NCBI GenBank assembly: GCA_002298885.1
Contig: DBMK01000026.1
Coordinates: 1 to 14,817, forward strand
Length of the DNA stretch: 14,817 nucleotides
Direction: 5' to 3'
Origin: Anaerolineaceae bacterium UBA700
Lineage (GTDB): Bacteria; Chloroflexota; Anaerolineae; Anaerolineales; Anaerolineaceae
Below, in pieces: positions 7,068 through 14,817 of this stretch. The position numbers and the translations under genes are program-made. Each line of letters opens with the position of its first letter. Positions within the stretch are counted from its first letter, which is position 1. The notes under the pieces were generated by a model. That model had not been told where the DNA came from and did not search any database. It saw only the letters and a program-made list of their open reading frames with translations.

Positions 7068-7111
7068 AATGCGGTTGGCGGCTGCGCCTGCAGCCACCAA
7101 CCGCATTTTTT
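7068..7111 (+). terminator. Intrinsic terminator after the SHMT-GcvT gene
   Basis: An 11-bp stem (7068-7078 with 7097-7107) is followed by one mismatch and an inner 6-bp stem GGCTGC/GCAGCC (7080-7085 with 7090-7095). The inner stem closes a 4-base loop (7086-7089). A run of six T (7106-7111) follows. It begins 20 bases after the TAG stop. This separates the one-carbon gene from the kinase operon. Confidence 0.93.
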
Positions 7112-7125
7112 CTCCCCTTTATTTA

Positions 7126-7134
7126 TGGTATGAT
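7126..7134 (+). promoter_or_regulatory. Candidate extended -10 promoter for the kinase operon
   Basis: TG-G-TATGAT is an extended -10 element (TG at 7126-7127, TATGAT at 7129-7134). At 17 bases upstream the -35 position coincides with the T-run of the terminator (7106-7111) and is a poor match. An extended -10 can work without a good -35. Transcription would start near 7141, giving a leader of about 80 bases. There is no other clear candidate in 7112-7220. Confidence 0.5.
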
Positions 7135-7220
7135 TCGCTCAACCTGGCGCAAATCCACGGTTTAATCCATTTAAAAGAGAGAGACGGTCGAGATCATCTG
7201 TTCAGACCCCGAAATTAAGC

Positions 7221-10200
7221 ATGGTTGAGAGTGAAATTGTCTCAGGGCAGCAATCTGCCTGGAGCCTGGTAAAGAAATTAGGCGAAGGCGACGCCGGCGA
7301 GGTGTACCTGGTGGAATCCCTGGCGGATTCCAGGGTCGGAATCCTCAAACGGCCGCGCAAGAGCGCCTTTTCGGGGGACATGTACCGCCAGACCGCCCAG
7401 ATCAAGACCGAATCGAAGATCCTCAAGACCCTTTCGACAGCCTTCGCCCAGAATTCTGACCTGCGCATCGGCGTTCCCGAGCTGTTGGACGTTGCTAAGG
7501 CGGGCACGGATTACAACGGGCGTTTTTTCATCGTTATCGAACCGGCCAGGGGCCTGGACCTCGGATTTTTGGGGCGAGTCACCCAGCTAGGCTTGAATGG
7601 TCAAGACAACACTGCCGACAGCCTGTGCCTGGAGGACCAAACCTTCTTAGAATCGGTCGCCAGGAGCCGCAGAATCCCCAACCGCATCCTGATCACCATT
7701 CTCTACCGCCTGATATGCCTGCTCGAACAGATTCACACCAACCACTCCAACGAAGAAGGGGCAGAGGCTTTCGGCATCGTGTGGAATGACGTCAAACCCG
7801 ACCACCTTTTCTGGGATACCCGGCGCGGATTCCTCACCGTCATCGATTGGGGCAATGCCCGCTTCCTCGAACCCGACCGCACGACCAGCGACCGCCAATT
7901 TTCATGGGCCGACGATTACCGCCAGCTCTATGAGGAAATGGGCCGCTTCCTGGGGGTTGTTGCGCCGGATTTGCACGCCCAATTGGATTGGCCGGGGCAG
8001 TTTTCGGTTGAGAATGCCAGCCAAACGGGCATCGAGGCCCTCAAAACCCGCCTTGAAGCAGCCCTGCAGCGTGAATCGACAGCCATCGCCGACGCCCGGG
8101 CACGAGAAGAATTCCTGCTGAAATCAACCGCCGATGGAAGCTCTTCGCTGGCGGAGATCGAGACAATCCACGCCATGCTGCTTGAAAACGGCGAAATTCC
8201 CGATTATGCCGGCGCCGCCCGGTTTGCCGCCAGTTATGCCGCCCGCCTGACAATGGAGGACAACCTGGAAGAGCTGCGCCAGGTGTGCGAGTGGGTTTCC
8301 TGCCTGCCGGGCGTGAACCCAGACCAATGGCGCCTGGTGGAAAACCTGGCGCGCATCCCCGACAAATCCGAGGGGGAACAGCGCAAGCAGTTCCTGGATG
8401 CCATCCAGTCCGCTATCATCAAGGATTGGGAAGGCTTGCTGTGGAAGATGCTGGTGGGGATCAAAGATTATCCTGAGCCTGAGTGGTGGCAGGATTTGAC
8501 CACCCTCGTTCGCTATTCCTCTTTGGGCGCTGAAGTCGACACGCTAAGGCCCCTGGTTGCGGTCAGCCGCCTTACCTTTTCGCTGCAGGCCCTGGCCCGT
8601 CGCATGGAGGACCACAAATCCCGTTCCGGTGAGCAGGCTGCGGATATCGCCGGGACGCTGGAACGCACTCAATCCGTTGCCCGCCGCCTGCGAGAGGAAG
8701 CGATTGCCGCCTGGACTCAGCTCGAGCCTGGCCCTCCCGATTCAGGTTTGGATTATACCTGGGTCGACGGCATCCTGGCCGAAGCCGCCGGGCTGCTGCC
8801 GGACGAAGTGCGCTCGATCAATCTCCTGTTGAGCCACCCGCGCCAGCAAGCCAGCCTGGTGCTCGAAGCCTGGGGCCGCAAGGATTTCCTGGAGGCAGGC
8901 AAGGGCCTGCGGCGGCTTTTGCTGTGGGACCCCGACCGGCGGCGCGTTTTGAACGCCGACATGGCCATCCAGGCCGCGCCGGAATTCCTCAAGCGGATCC
9001 ACCAGGGCCCACAGAGCGGAGAAGATTTCCCCGAATGGATCACCGTGCTCGAGTTCCAGGGGCGCGAGCTTCGCAACCAGGTAGGCCCGGCGGGGTGGCT
9101 GGACGAAATATTGAACAGTTGCCGCCAGATCCGCAAAGGCATCTGGCCTTCCGACCTGTTCAAGACGGACCCGGCGATAATCCGCGAGATGCCCTGGCTG
9201 CGGCGGTTCGAGCGTATCGAACGCGTGCCGGCGCTGGCGGACGAGGAAGAGCCGGCAGAGACAGTCGAGCCTGAAATCACTTTTTCAGAAATCCATGGCA
9301 TTCAAGAAGGACGCCTGGGACCGGGCGGCAACGTGGCTTTGGTCGAGCCGATGGACGCATGGATACCGGAGGCGCGCGGCTCTTCGGCGCGGGTGGTGCT
9401 GGGCTTGCTGCAGGATGCGGACTATCAGTTGCGCGAGGCGGCGGTGAAACTGATGCGCATGGACCAGGTGAATTATTCACTGCCCTTGTTCCGAGAGGAA
9501 GTCCTCATCCTGACAATCATGCGCGATGTGCCCGGCATTTCGCGCCTGCTGGAATGTGGTTTTATTTTATTGGAAGAGGGGGCTTCCTTACCGCTGGATT
9601 CATCGACGGGCACCGCCCAGGCGACCGGGCGCGTTATCCGCATCGGCCCTGATTCGTACAAGGAATTCATGGTGCGCCTCGAAGAACGCATCCGCGACGG
9701 CTGGATCCCGTACCTGGCGATCGAAAAACAGCGCCAGGAAGACAGCCTGCTGTTGATGTGCGACGCGGGCATGACCCGCGGCCAGTATTTGCCCCTGGTG
9801 ACCCTCCTGCAGATGACCATTCAGATCTGTGACATCTTGCAGACCGCCCACGAGCGCAACATTGTCTACCGGGACCACAAAATAATGCATTATTATTGGC
9901 TGGCGGAGCACAACGGCATCTACATGATCGATTGGAACGTAGCGCGCTACCACCCTAATGGGCTAACTCAGGAAGAAATCCAGATGGACCTGGTACAATT
10001 CGGAGCCCGCGGCCTGCACCACATTCTCACCGGGCGCACTGCCCCTGGCGCCCTGCCCCTGGGGCCGACCCGCCCCGAGGACATCGACCAGGCCGCCCAC
10101 ACCTACCAGGCGAAGTGGACCTACGATGACCAGCGCCTTTCGCCGGGCCTGCGCTCGATCCTGGAGCGAGTGCTCGCAGGGGAATATACAAGCGCCTCAG

Positions 10201-10256
10201 CCCTGGGGGATGATCTCAAACACACCATGATCCAGCTTCCCAATTCTCGCCTGTAA
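7221..10256 (+). CDS. Twin protein-kinase-like protein, 1011 aa
   Basis: Two divergent Ser/Thr-kinase-like domains flank a long helical middle region. Domain 1 (about residues 14-260) has a glycine loop GEGDAGEV (21-28), Lys43, Glu64 as possible partner, a catalytic-loop equivalent NDVKPDH with Asp190 and Lys192, and DWG (209-211) for DFG. Domain 2 (about 690-1005) has VKL with Lys743, Glu760, RDHKIMH with Asp885 and Lys887, and DWN (904-906). Its glycine loop is poorly conserved. In both, the conserved Asn five residues after the catalytic Asp is His (195 and 890), followed by a Trp, so the domains share a family signature. Residues about 260-690 match nothing I know. No membrane helix or signal peptide is seen, so it should be cytoplasmic. 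ATG 7221 has no clear ribosome site. The next gene starts 16 bases after the stop. Either domain may be active or a pseudokinase. Confidence 0.82.
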   Translation: MVESEIVSGQQSAWSLVKKLGEGDAGEVYLVESLADSRVGILKRPRKSAFSGDMYRQTAQIKTESKILKTLSTAFAQNSDLRIGVPELLDVAKAGTDYNGRFFIVIEPARGLDLGFLGRVTQLGLNGQDNTADSLCLEDQTFLESVARSRRIPNRILITILYRLICLLEQIHTNHSNEEGAEAFGIVWNDVKPDHLFWDTRRGFLTVIDWGNARFLEPDRTTSDRQFSWADDYRQLYEEMGRFLGVVAPDLHAQLDWPGQFSVENASQTGIEALKTRLEAALQRESTAIADARAREEFLLKSTADGSSSLAEIETIHAMLLENGEIPDYAGAARFAASYAARLTMEDNLEELRQVCEWVSCLPGVNPDQWRLVENLARIPDKSEGEQRKQFLDAIQSAIIKDWEGLLWKMLVGIKDYPEPEWWQDLTTLVRYSSLGAEVDTLRPLVAVSRLTFSLQALARRMEDHKSRSGEQAADIAGTLERTQSVARRLREEAIAAWTQLEPGPPDSGLDYTWVDGILAEAAGLLPDEVRSINLLLSHPRQQASLVLEAWGRKDFLEAGKGLRRLLLWDPDRRRVLNADMAIQAAPEFLKRIHQGPQSGEDFPEWITVLEFQGRELRNQVGPAGWLDEILNSCRQIRKGIWPSDLFKTDPAIIREMPWLRRFERIERVPALADEEEPAETVEPEITFSEIHGIQEGRLGPGGNVALVEPMDAWIPEARGSSARVVLGLLQDADYQLREAAVKLMRMDQVNYSLPLFREEVLILTIMRDVPGISRLLECGFILLEEGASLPLDSSTGTAQATGRVIRIGPDSYKEFMVRLEERIRDGWIPYLAIEKQRQEDSLLLMCDAGMTRGQYLPLVTLLQMTIQICDILQTAHERNIVYRDHKIMHYYWLAEHNGIYMIDWNVARYHPNGLTQEEIQMDLVQFGARGLHHILTGRTAPGALPLGPTRPEDIDQAAHTYQAKWTYDDQRLSPGLRSILERVLAGEYTSASALGDDLKHTMIQLPNSRL

Positions 10257-10272
10257 GGCAAAGGAACCCTTC

Positions 10273-12030
10273 ATGACCGATTTGAACACATTGATCGACG
10301 AGGTTGCTCAACTGATTAGCGCCGATGCACCGGCCCTGGCAGACTTGCGGGTGAAGATGGTCGAGCTGGATGAGTTTGTCCATTCCGACGCCTTCGAATC
10401 GTTGGACTACAACGACCGCTCGCGTTTCCAGACCACGTACAAAGAACTGCGTGAATGCATCCGCGGGTTAGAGAATCCGGAAAAGGCCGCCGCAAATTCC
10501 GCCGCGCCCACCTTTGCCACTTCGCTCACCCAGGCTGGTCCGGCAGCTAAAGCTGAAAAAGAGGAGACTCACGAGCACAACCCCTACGCCGAACAGTTGA
10601 TGGAGGAAGCCGAGAAACTCTTTTATGGAGGTCGCTACGCCGAGGCGATCAAATTGTACGACCAGGCGCTGCAGATCGAGCCGAAATGGGAGCGCACCCG
10701 CCAGCACCGCACCGAGTCGGAAAATTACCTGCGCACCGGCTATATTCCTTCGGTCGCCCTGCCCGCAGAGGCGGCCAGCGCATTCGGTAAGGCCCAGTCT
10801 GCGGCGCGCCTGGGGCGCTACGCCGATGCCATGTCCCTGCTGAGCAAAGCTCAAATGGCCCTGCGCGATATGGGCATCCAACGCTGGCAGGACGGCCAGG
10901 AGTTCGAACAAAAACTGCAGCAGTACATCGACGCCGAGAGCGTTTATAACGAGGGTCTCTCGCTCTTCAACCAGGGCAACATCGATGACGGCATCGAACG
11001 GGTGGAGGCCGCCGCCCAGGCGACCGGGCTGCCCAAGTACAACGACCGGGCCCAGGAGATGCGCAAGGCTCGAGCCGCCATGCAGTCGATTGCCGAAACG
11101 CTTAACTCGACCATCAGCGACCCCAAGGACGTGGTCCAGGTAAAACTGGACCTGGACGCCCTTTACCTGCGCTTCGGCGATAACCCGGGCTTCCAAAAAC
11201 TCAAGGAACGCCTGCAGGAGATCATTCCCAGCGTGGTCGAGCCATTGAAGGACCAGGTGCGCAGTCTGAAGACCCAGGCCGACCGGGCTCAGACGTTGGA
11301 CGCAGTGCTGGCCAAGGCGCGCCAGGCCAAGCAGACTCTGGACCAGGCGCGCAACCTGGGCTATTCGGACGAAAGCCTGAACCAGCTCCAGGTGGACGTT
11401 GAGAAGCTCTTCCGCGACGTGCAGCGCTACGAGGACGAACTGCAGCAGGCCGTCACGGTTTACAATTCAAACCGCTCATGGCCGGCAGCCGCCTCTCAAA
11501 TCAGCCGGGACGTGCGGGCGCGTTACCCCAACGATCCGCGGGTCATCGAGCTAAATCGTTCGCTGGCGTCTTACAATAACATACGCACCGGGATCAAGTT
11601 TGGCGGGATCTTCCTGGGCGGTCTCATCATTATTGGCATACTCTTTTTTGGCTTCAACCAGGTGCGGTCTTACATCATCTCGCTCACACCCACGGCTACC
11701 GAAACGCCCACCGCCACAGCTACTTTTACCCCCATCCCGCCCACGGCGACGAATACGCCCCGGCCATCGCTGACGCCCTCGATCACGCCTACCTTCACCC
11801 TGACCCCGACTCCTCTGGCCGGCACGGTGGCCCGCGACGTCTACATCCGCAACGGCTGCTACGAGACTTTCCACGCAGTTGGCTTCGTCCTGGCAGGTTC
11901 GACCGTGCGCTTCTTGCCGGCCGACCGGCGTTTCGACAACCTCGGGCGCGAATGCCTGCTGGTCGAATACACAGCCCCCGACTCAACCTCCATCATCGGC
12001 TGGATGTTGATCCTCGACCTTGGCCAATAA
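10273..12030 (+). CDS. TPR/coiled-coil membrane protein with Thr-Pro stalk, 585 aa
   Basis: The N-terminal part is helical, with TPR-like units at about residues 104-137 (YAEQLMEEAEKLFYGGRYAEAIKLYDQALQIEP region) and about 170-260. A Gln/Lys/Glu-rich probable coiled coil follows at about 290-420. One membrane helix lies at about 443-461 (FGGIFLGGLIIIGILFFGF), with Arg and Lys before it, suggesting the N-terminus is inside. A 47-residue Thr/Pro-rich stalk (472-518) leads to a C-terminal domain of about 67 residues (VARDVYIRNGCYETFH... to WMLILDLGQ), which may be a small SH3-like beta domain with two Cys. The layout suggests an inner protein-binding scaffold tied to an outer sensing or wall-contact domain. 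The start is supported by AAAGGA about 9 bases upstream. The gene is tightly packed between the twin-kinase and phosphatase genes, and it is a natural partner or substrate of that kinase. Confidence 0.82.
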   Translation: MTDLNTLIDEVAQLISADAPALADLRVKMVELDEFVHSDAFESLDYNDRSRFQTTYKELRECIRGLENPEKAAANSAAPTFATSLTQAGPAAKAEKEETHEHNPYAEQLMEEAEKLFYGGRYAEAIKLYDQALQIEPKWERTRQHRTESENYLRTGYIPSVALPAEAASAFGKAQSAARLGRYADAMSLLSKAQMALRDMGIQRWQDGQEFEQKLQQYIDAESVYNEGLSLFNQGNIDDGIERVEAAAQATGLPKYNDRAQEMRKARAAMQSIAETLNSTISDPKDVVQVKLDLDALYLRFGDNPGFQKLKERLQEIIPSVVEPLKDQVRSLKTQADRAQTLDAVLAKARQAKQTLDQARNLGYSDESLNQLQVDVEKLFRDVQRYEDELQQAVTVYNSNRSWPAAASQISRDVRARYPNDPRVIELNRSLASYNNIRTGIKFGGIFLGGLIIIGILFFGFNQVRSYIISLTPTATETPTATATFTPIPPTATNTPRPSLTPSITPTFTLTPTPLAGTVARDVYIRNGCYETFHAVGFVLAGSTVRFLPADRRFDNLGRECLLVEYTAPDSTSIIGWMLILDLGQ

Positions 12031-12045
12031 GCGAAGCTGCCGGCC

Positions 12046-12672
12046 GTGGATGAGAATTATGCTGGTGTAACCCTGGCGGCTCTGGCGGAACTGCCCCGCA
12101 ACCGCCCCGTAGCGCTGCTTATGCGCCATTCGCTGCGCGCCCCGATCCTGACCAGCGCTGAGGTCTACGTCTCAGACCTGACGTCCGAAGGGATCGCCAT
12201 CGCCCGGGATTTTGGCGAGCGCCTGGCTCAATTCCGCTGCCTGGGCCGGCTGGTGTCCAGCCCGGTAAGCCGCTGCGTGAATACGGCGGTCGCTATTGCC
12301 GCCGGCGCCGGGGGAGGGAATCTCGTCAGCATAGACGACCGCTTGAGCCACCCTTTCATGCTGCCGGTATGGCAGGGCAGCCCGGTCTTTGAACCACGCA
12401 AGAAGGTGCCCTTTGAAATTCGCGCCATTTTGAACTTAATGGCCGGCGAAAGTTCGAGCGGCGCGCGGGTGGACCTCTTCGTCTCCCACGATACTGTGGT
12501 CGAGGCTCTGGCAGGCTACGCCTTTGGCCTGGTAACTCGCTCGAACGGCAATGTGCCGAACTACCTCGAGGCGGTTTTCGTCTGGTTGGACGGCCGGGAC
12601 ATGTGCCTATCCTGGCGCGGGAAAACGAAGCGTTTCCGTAAGGGAATTTTCATGGAGGATACTATTGCCTGA
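12046..12672 (+). CDS. Histidine phosphatase superfamily protein, 208 aa
   Basis: Seen are the key family residues: Arg27-His28 (LMRHSLRAP), where His is the phosphate acceptor, Arg76 in SSPVSRCVNTA, and the second catalytic His148 in VSHDTVVEAL. The family removes phosphate from sugars, metabolites or proteins through a phosphohistidine. The usual RHG is RHS here. The RHxxRxP spacing and the HDT motif recall the acid-phosphatase branch, while the length is closer to the short phosphoglycerate-mutase-like branch. There is no signal peptide, so it should be cytoplasmic. The only sensible start is GTG at 12046, 15 bases after the upstream stop; the next in-frame ATG falls inside the active-site motif. 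No strong ribosome site is visible, so translation may depend on coupling. Its stop overlaps the start of the GH3 gene by 8 bases. It could counter the twin kinase or dephosphorylate a sugar phosphate. Confidence 0.82.
   Translation: MDENYAGVTLAALAELPRNRPVALLMRHSLRAPILTSAEVYVSDLTSEGIAIARDFGERLAQFRCLGRLVSSPVSRCVNTAVAIAAGAGGGNLVSIDDRLSHPFMLPVWQGSPVFEPRKKVPFEIRAILNLMAGESSSGARVDLFVSHDTVVEALAGYAFGLVTRSNGNVPNYLEAVFVWLDGRDMCLSWRGKTKRFRKGIFMEDTIA
12654..12658 (+). promoter_or_regulatory. Ribosome binding site fixing a TTG start for the GH3 gene
   Basis: GGAGG lies within the last codons of the phosphatase gene, 6 bases before TTG at 12665. No ATG or GTG start in this frame has a comparable site. The upstream in-frame extension to 12551 reads as a basic shadow of the phosphatase gene, with no GH3 similarity. 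Confidence 0.8.
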
Positions 12673-14800
12673 CTATCTAGATCCCACGAAACCGGCAGAG
12701 GAACGGGTCCACGACCTGATTTCACGCATGACTCTGGCTGAAAAAGTATCCCAGATGGTGCATTCCGCCCCAGCTATCGAGCGCCTGGGCGTGCCGCAGT
12801 ACAACTGGTGGAACGAATGCCTGCACGGGGTCGGGCGCGCCGGGCGAGCCACCGTCTTCCCGCAGGCCATAGGGCTGGCGGCCACCTGGAACCCGGAGCT
12901 GGTGCAGCGCATCGCCGAGGCGATTTCCGACGAAGGACGCGCCAAGCACCACCAGGCCGACCGGGAAGGGCGGCGGGATATTTTTTTCGGCTTGACCTTC
13001 TGGACGCCGAACGTCAATATCTTTCGCGACCCGCGTTGGGGGCGCGGCCAGGAGACCTACGGCGAGGACCCGCAGCTAACCGCCCGCATGGGCGTCAGCT
13101 TCGTCAAAGGGCTGCAGGGATATGACCCTCGATATTTGAAGCTGGTCGCCACACCCAAGCATTTTGCCGTCCACAGCGGTCCGGAGGAGGAGCGCCACAG
13201 CTTCAACGCCGCGGCAAGCCAGCGTGACCTGTACCAGACCTACCTGCCGGCGTTCAAGGCCTGCGTCCAGGAAGGCGCGGCTGCCTCGGTAATGGGCGCC
13301 TACAACCGCACCAACGGCGAGCCGTGCTGCGCCAGCCCGACCTTGCTCCAGAAAATTTTGCGCCAGGAATGGGGTTTTGATGGTTTTGTTGTGTCGGACT
13401 GCGGGGCAATCGACGATATTTTCGAGCGCCACAAGGTGGCCGCATCGATGGAAGAAGCCGCAGCGCTGGCCGTACGCAGTGGCTGCGAGTTGAACTGCGG
13501 CAGCACCTACCAGGCATTGTTGAAGGCGGTTTCCGCCGGTTTGATTGATGAAAAGGAAATCGATCTTGCCGTCACGCGCCTGTTTGCAGCCCGTTTCAGG
13601 CTCGGCATGTTCGACCCGCCCGAATTGGTGCCCTACACCCGGCTGACGATGGAGTTTGTCGATTCGCCGGCCCACCGCGACCTGGCGCTGGAAGCGGCGC
13701 GCCAATCGATTGTCCTGCTTAAGAACGCGGAGGATTTTCTGCCTCTGACCGGCGGGAAATTGACCTACATCGCCGTAATTGGGCCCAATGCTGCCGATGA
13801 GCTGGTGCTGCGCGGCAATTATTTCGGTGAGCCGGCTGAGCCGGTAACCATCCTGGAAGGCATCCGGCAACGCGCAGGCAAGGATGTGCGTGTGGAATAT
13901 GCTCGCGGCTGCGGTATCCGGGATGTGGACCGCAGCGGCCTGGACGAAGCTGTCGCCCTGGCGGCTCGCGCGGACCTGGTGATCGCTGTGCTCGGACTGT
14001 CGCAGCTCGTCGAAGGCGAGGAGGGCCAGCAGGAGGGTAATCCGCCCGGACAGCACAGCCTGGGCGACCGCACCGGCCTGGACCTGCCCGGCATCCAGCA
14101 GGACCTGCTGGAGCATCTCGTCGCCAGCGGTAAACCGGTGGTTCTGGTGCTGCTCAACGGCAGCGCGGTGGCGGTCAATTGGGCGCAGCGGACGCCCGGC
14201 GTAAATGCCATCCTTGAAGCCTGGTATCCGGGGCAGGCCGGCGGCACGGCACTGGCCGAGGCGCTGTACGGGGATTACAACCCGGCGGGGCGCCTGCCGG
14301 TAACCTTCTACCAATCCGTCGACCAATTGCCTACTTTTGACGACTATGCCATGGAAGGACACACTTATCGCTACTTCCGCGGCCAGCCGCTTTACCCGTT
14401 CGGGTATGGCTTGAGCTACACCACCTTCGAGTACACCGCGCCGCGGGTTGCATTGGGTTCGGGAGGAGATTCTCCCGAAGTTACGGTTGAAATTTCGTTA
14501 ACCAACACAGGAAAAATGAGCGGCGACGAAGTGGTCCAGCTCTACGTCCAGCACCTGGATGCCAGCGTGCCTGTGCCAGCGTGTGAGCTGCGCCGATTCC
14601 ACCGGGTGCGCCTCGATCCGGGACAGACCTGTTCGCTCCGTTTCGACCTGGGTTTCGAAGATTTGGCCTGCTTCGACGACGCCGGCCGTCCCTTCCTGGA
14701 ACCCGGCCGCTTCCGCCTGTACGTCGGCGGCCATTCACCCGCGCTGTACGGGTGCGTTGCGGAATTATCCCCGCTGCAGAGCGTAGAATTTTCAATTTAA
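12665..14800 (+). CDS. Glycoside hydrolase family 3 (beta-glucosidase/beta-xylosidase type), 711 aa
   Basis: A retaining exo-glycosidase of family GH3 that releases terminal beta-linked sugars. The N-terminal TIM-barrel domain shows NWWNECLHGVGR, FPQAIGLAATWN, NIFRDPRWGRGQETYGEDP, the Lys165-His166 pair (TPKHFAVHSGPE), and the nucleophile Asp245 in GFVVSDCGA. The second domain carries a Glu cluster at 450-457 (LVEGEEGQQEG) where the acid/base Glu is expected, then DRTGLDLPGIQ and VLVLLNGSAVAV. A fibronectin-III-like C-terminal domain (about 600-700) has FPFGYGLSYT-like YPFGYGLSYTTFEY and GDEVVQLYVQ. The motif set is closest to beta-xylosidase-like GH3 enzymes, but substrate is uncertain. Length is normal. 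No signal peptide is present, so it should act on imported oligosaccharides. TTG 12665 is the start; it overlaps the phosphatase stop by 8 bases, implying coupled translation. No terminator is seen in the last 17 bases. Confidence 0.93.
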   Translation: MPDYLDPTKPAEERVHDLISRMTLAEKVSQMVHSAPAIERLGVPQYNWWNECLHGVGRAGRATVFPQAIGLAATWNPELVQRIAEAISDEGRAKHHQADREGRRDIFFGLTFWTPNVNIFRDPRWGRGQETYGEDPQLTARMGVSFVKGLQGYDPRYLKLVATPKHFAVHSGPEEERHSFNAAASQRDLYQTYLPAFKACVQEGAAASVMGAYNRTNGEPCCASPTLLQKILRQEWGFDGFVVSDCGAIDDIFERHKVAASMEEAAALAVRSGCELNCGSTYQALLKAVSAGLIDEKEIDLAVTRLFAARFRLGMFDPPELVPYTRLTMEFVDSPAHRDLALEAARQSIVLLKNAEDFLPLTGGKLTYIAVIGPNAADELVLRGNYFGEPAEPVTILEGIRQRAGKDVRVEYARGCGIRDVDRSGLDEAVALAARADLVIAVLGLSQLVEGEEGQQEGNPPGQHSLGDRTGLDLPGIQQDLLEHLVASGKPVVLVLLNGSAVAVNWAQRTPGVNAILEAWYPGQAGGTALAEALYGDYNPAGRLPVTFYQSVDQLPTFDDYAMEGHTYRYFRGQPLYPFGYGLSYTTFEYTAPRVALGSGGDSPEVTVEISLTNTGKMSGDEVVQLYVQHLDASVPVPACELRRFHRVRLDPGQTCSLRFDLGFEDLACFDDAGRPFLEPGRFRLYVGGHSPALYGCVAELSPLQSVEFSI

Positions 14801-14817
14801 TTATTGTGAACTGTTGG

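Noticed and set aside
11690..11815. Thr-Pro codon repeats as a tandem DNA repeat or CRISPR-like array
   Set aside because: The DNA units vary in length and sequence and only the protein is repetitive. It is the stalk of a membrane protein.
13076..14362. Open frame of 428 codons on the minus strand inside the GH3 gene
   Set aside because: It is antisense to well-conserved GH3 motifs, with no domain or ribosome site of its own.

Overview
The window looks like chromosomal DNA from an uncultured or little-studied Chloroflexota, most likely Anaerolineae. The evidence is the GC-rich codon use, a long Thr-Pro repeat stalk after a membrane helix (a style common in that class), and several conserved uncharacterised families met often there. 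This assignment is inference; no rRNA or tRNA gene is present to settle it.

Region 1 (about 1-1780, minus strand) is a three-gene run: a DUF427 protein, a glucose-1-dehydrogenase-like SDR oxidoreductase broken by an in-frame TAG at codon 41, and a small hypothetical protein. Region 2 (1939-3519, plus strand) diverges from it across a 160-base AT-rich control region. It carries an SDR of the dihydropteridine-reductase-like type followed 12 bases later by a DUF5996-like protein. Next comes a perfect 29-bp inverted repeat (3552-3620) that looks like a dispersed palindromic element.

Region 3 (3794-7048) is one very large gene. It fuses serine hydroxymethyltransferase (SHMT) to a glycine-cleavage T protein (GcvT), with a shortened and apparently inactive second GcvT-like domain between them. 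The two active halves share 5,10-methylene-tetrahydrofolate, so the fusion joins glycine-derived one-carbon production to glycine/serine interconversion. It has its own candidate promoter and ends at a clear intrinsic terminator (7068-7111).

Region 4 (7221-14800) appears to be a four-gene operon with gaps of 16 and 15 bases and then an 8-base overlap. It encodes a protein with two protein-kinase-like domains; a TPR/coiled-coil protein with one membrane helix, a Thr-Pro stalk and a small outer domain; a histidine-phosphatase-family protein; and a cytoplasmic family 3 glycoside hydrolase. The first three could form a kinase / membrane sensor / phosphatase unit linked to sugar use. That function is inferred from order and domain type only, but it is the best candidate here for an undescribed system.
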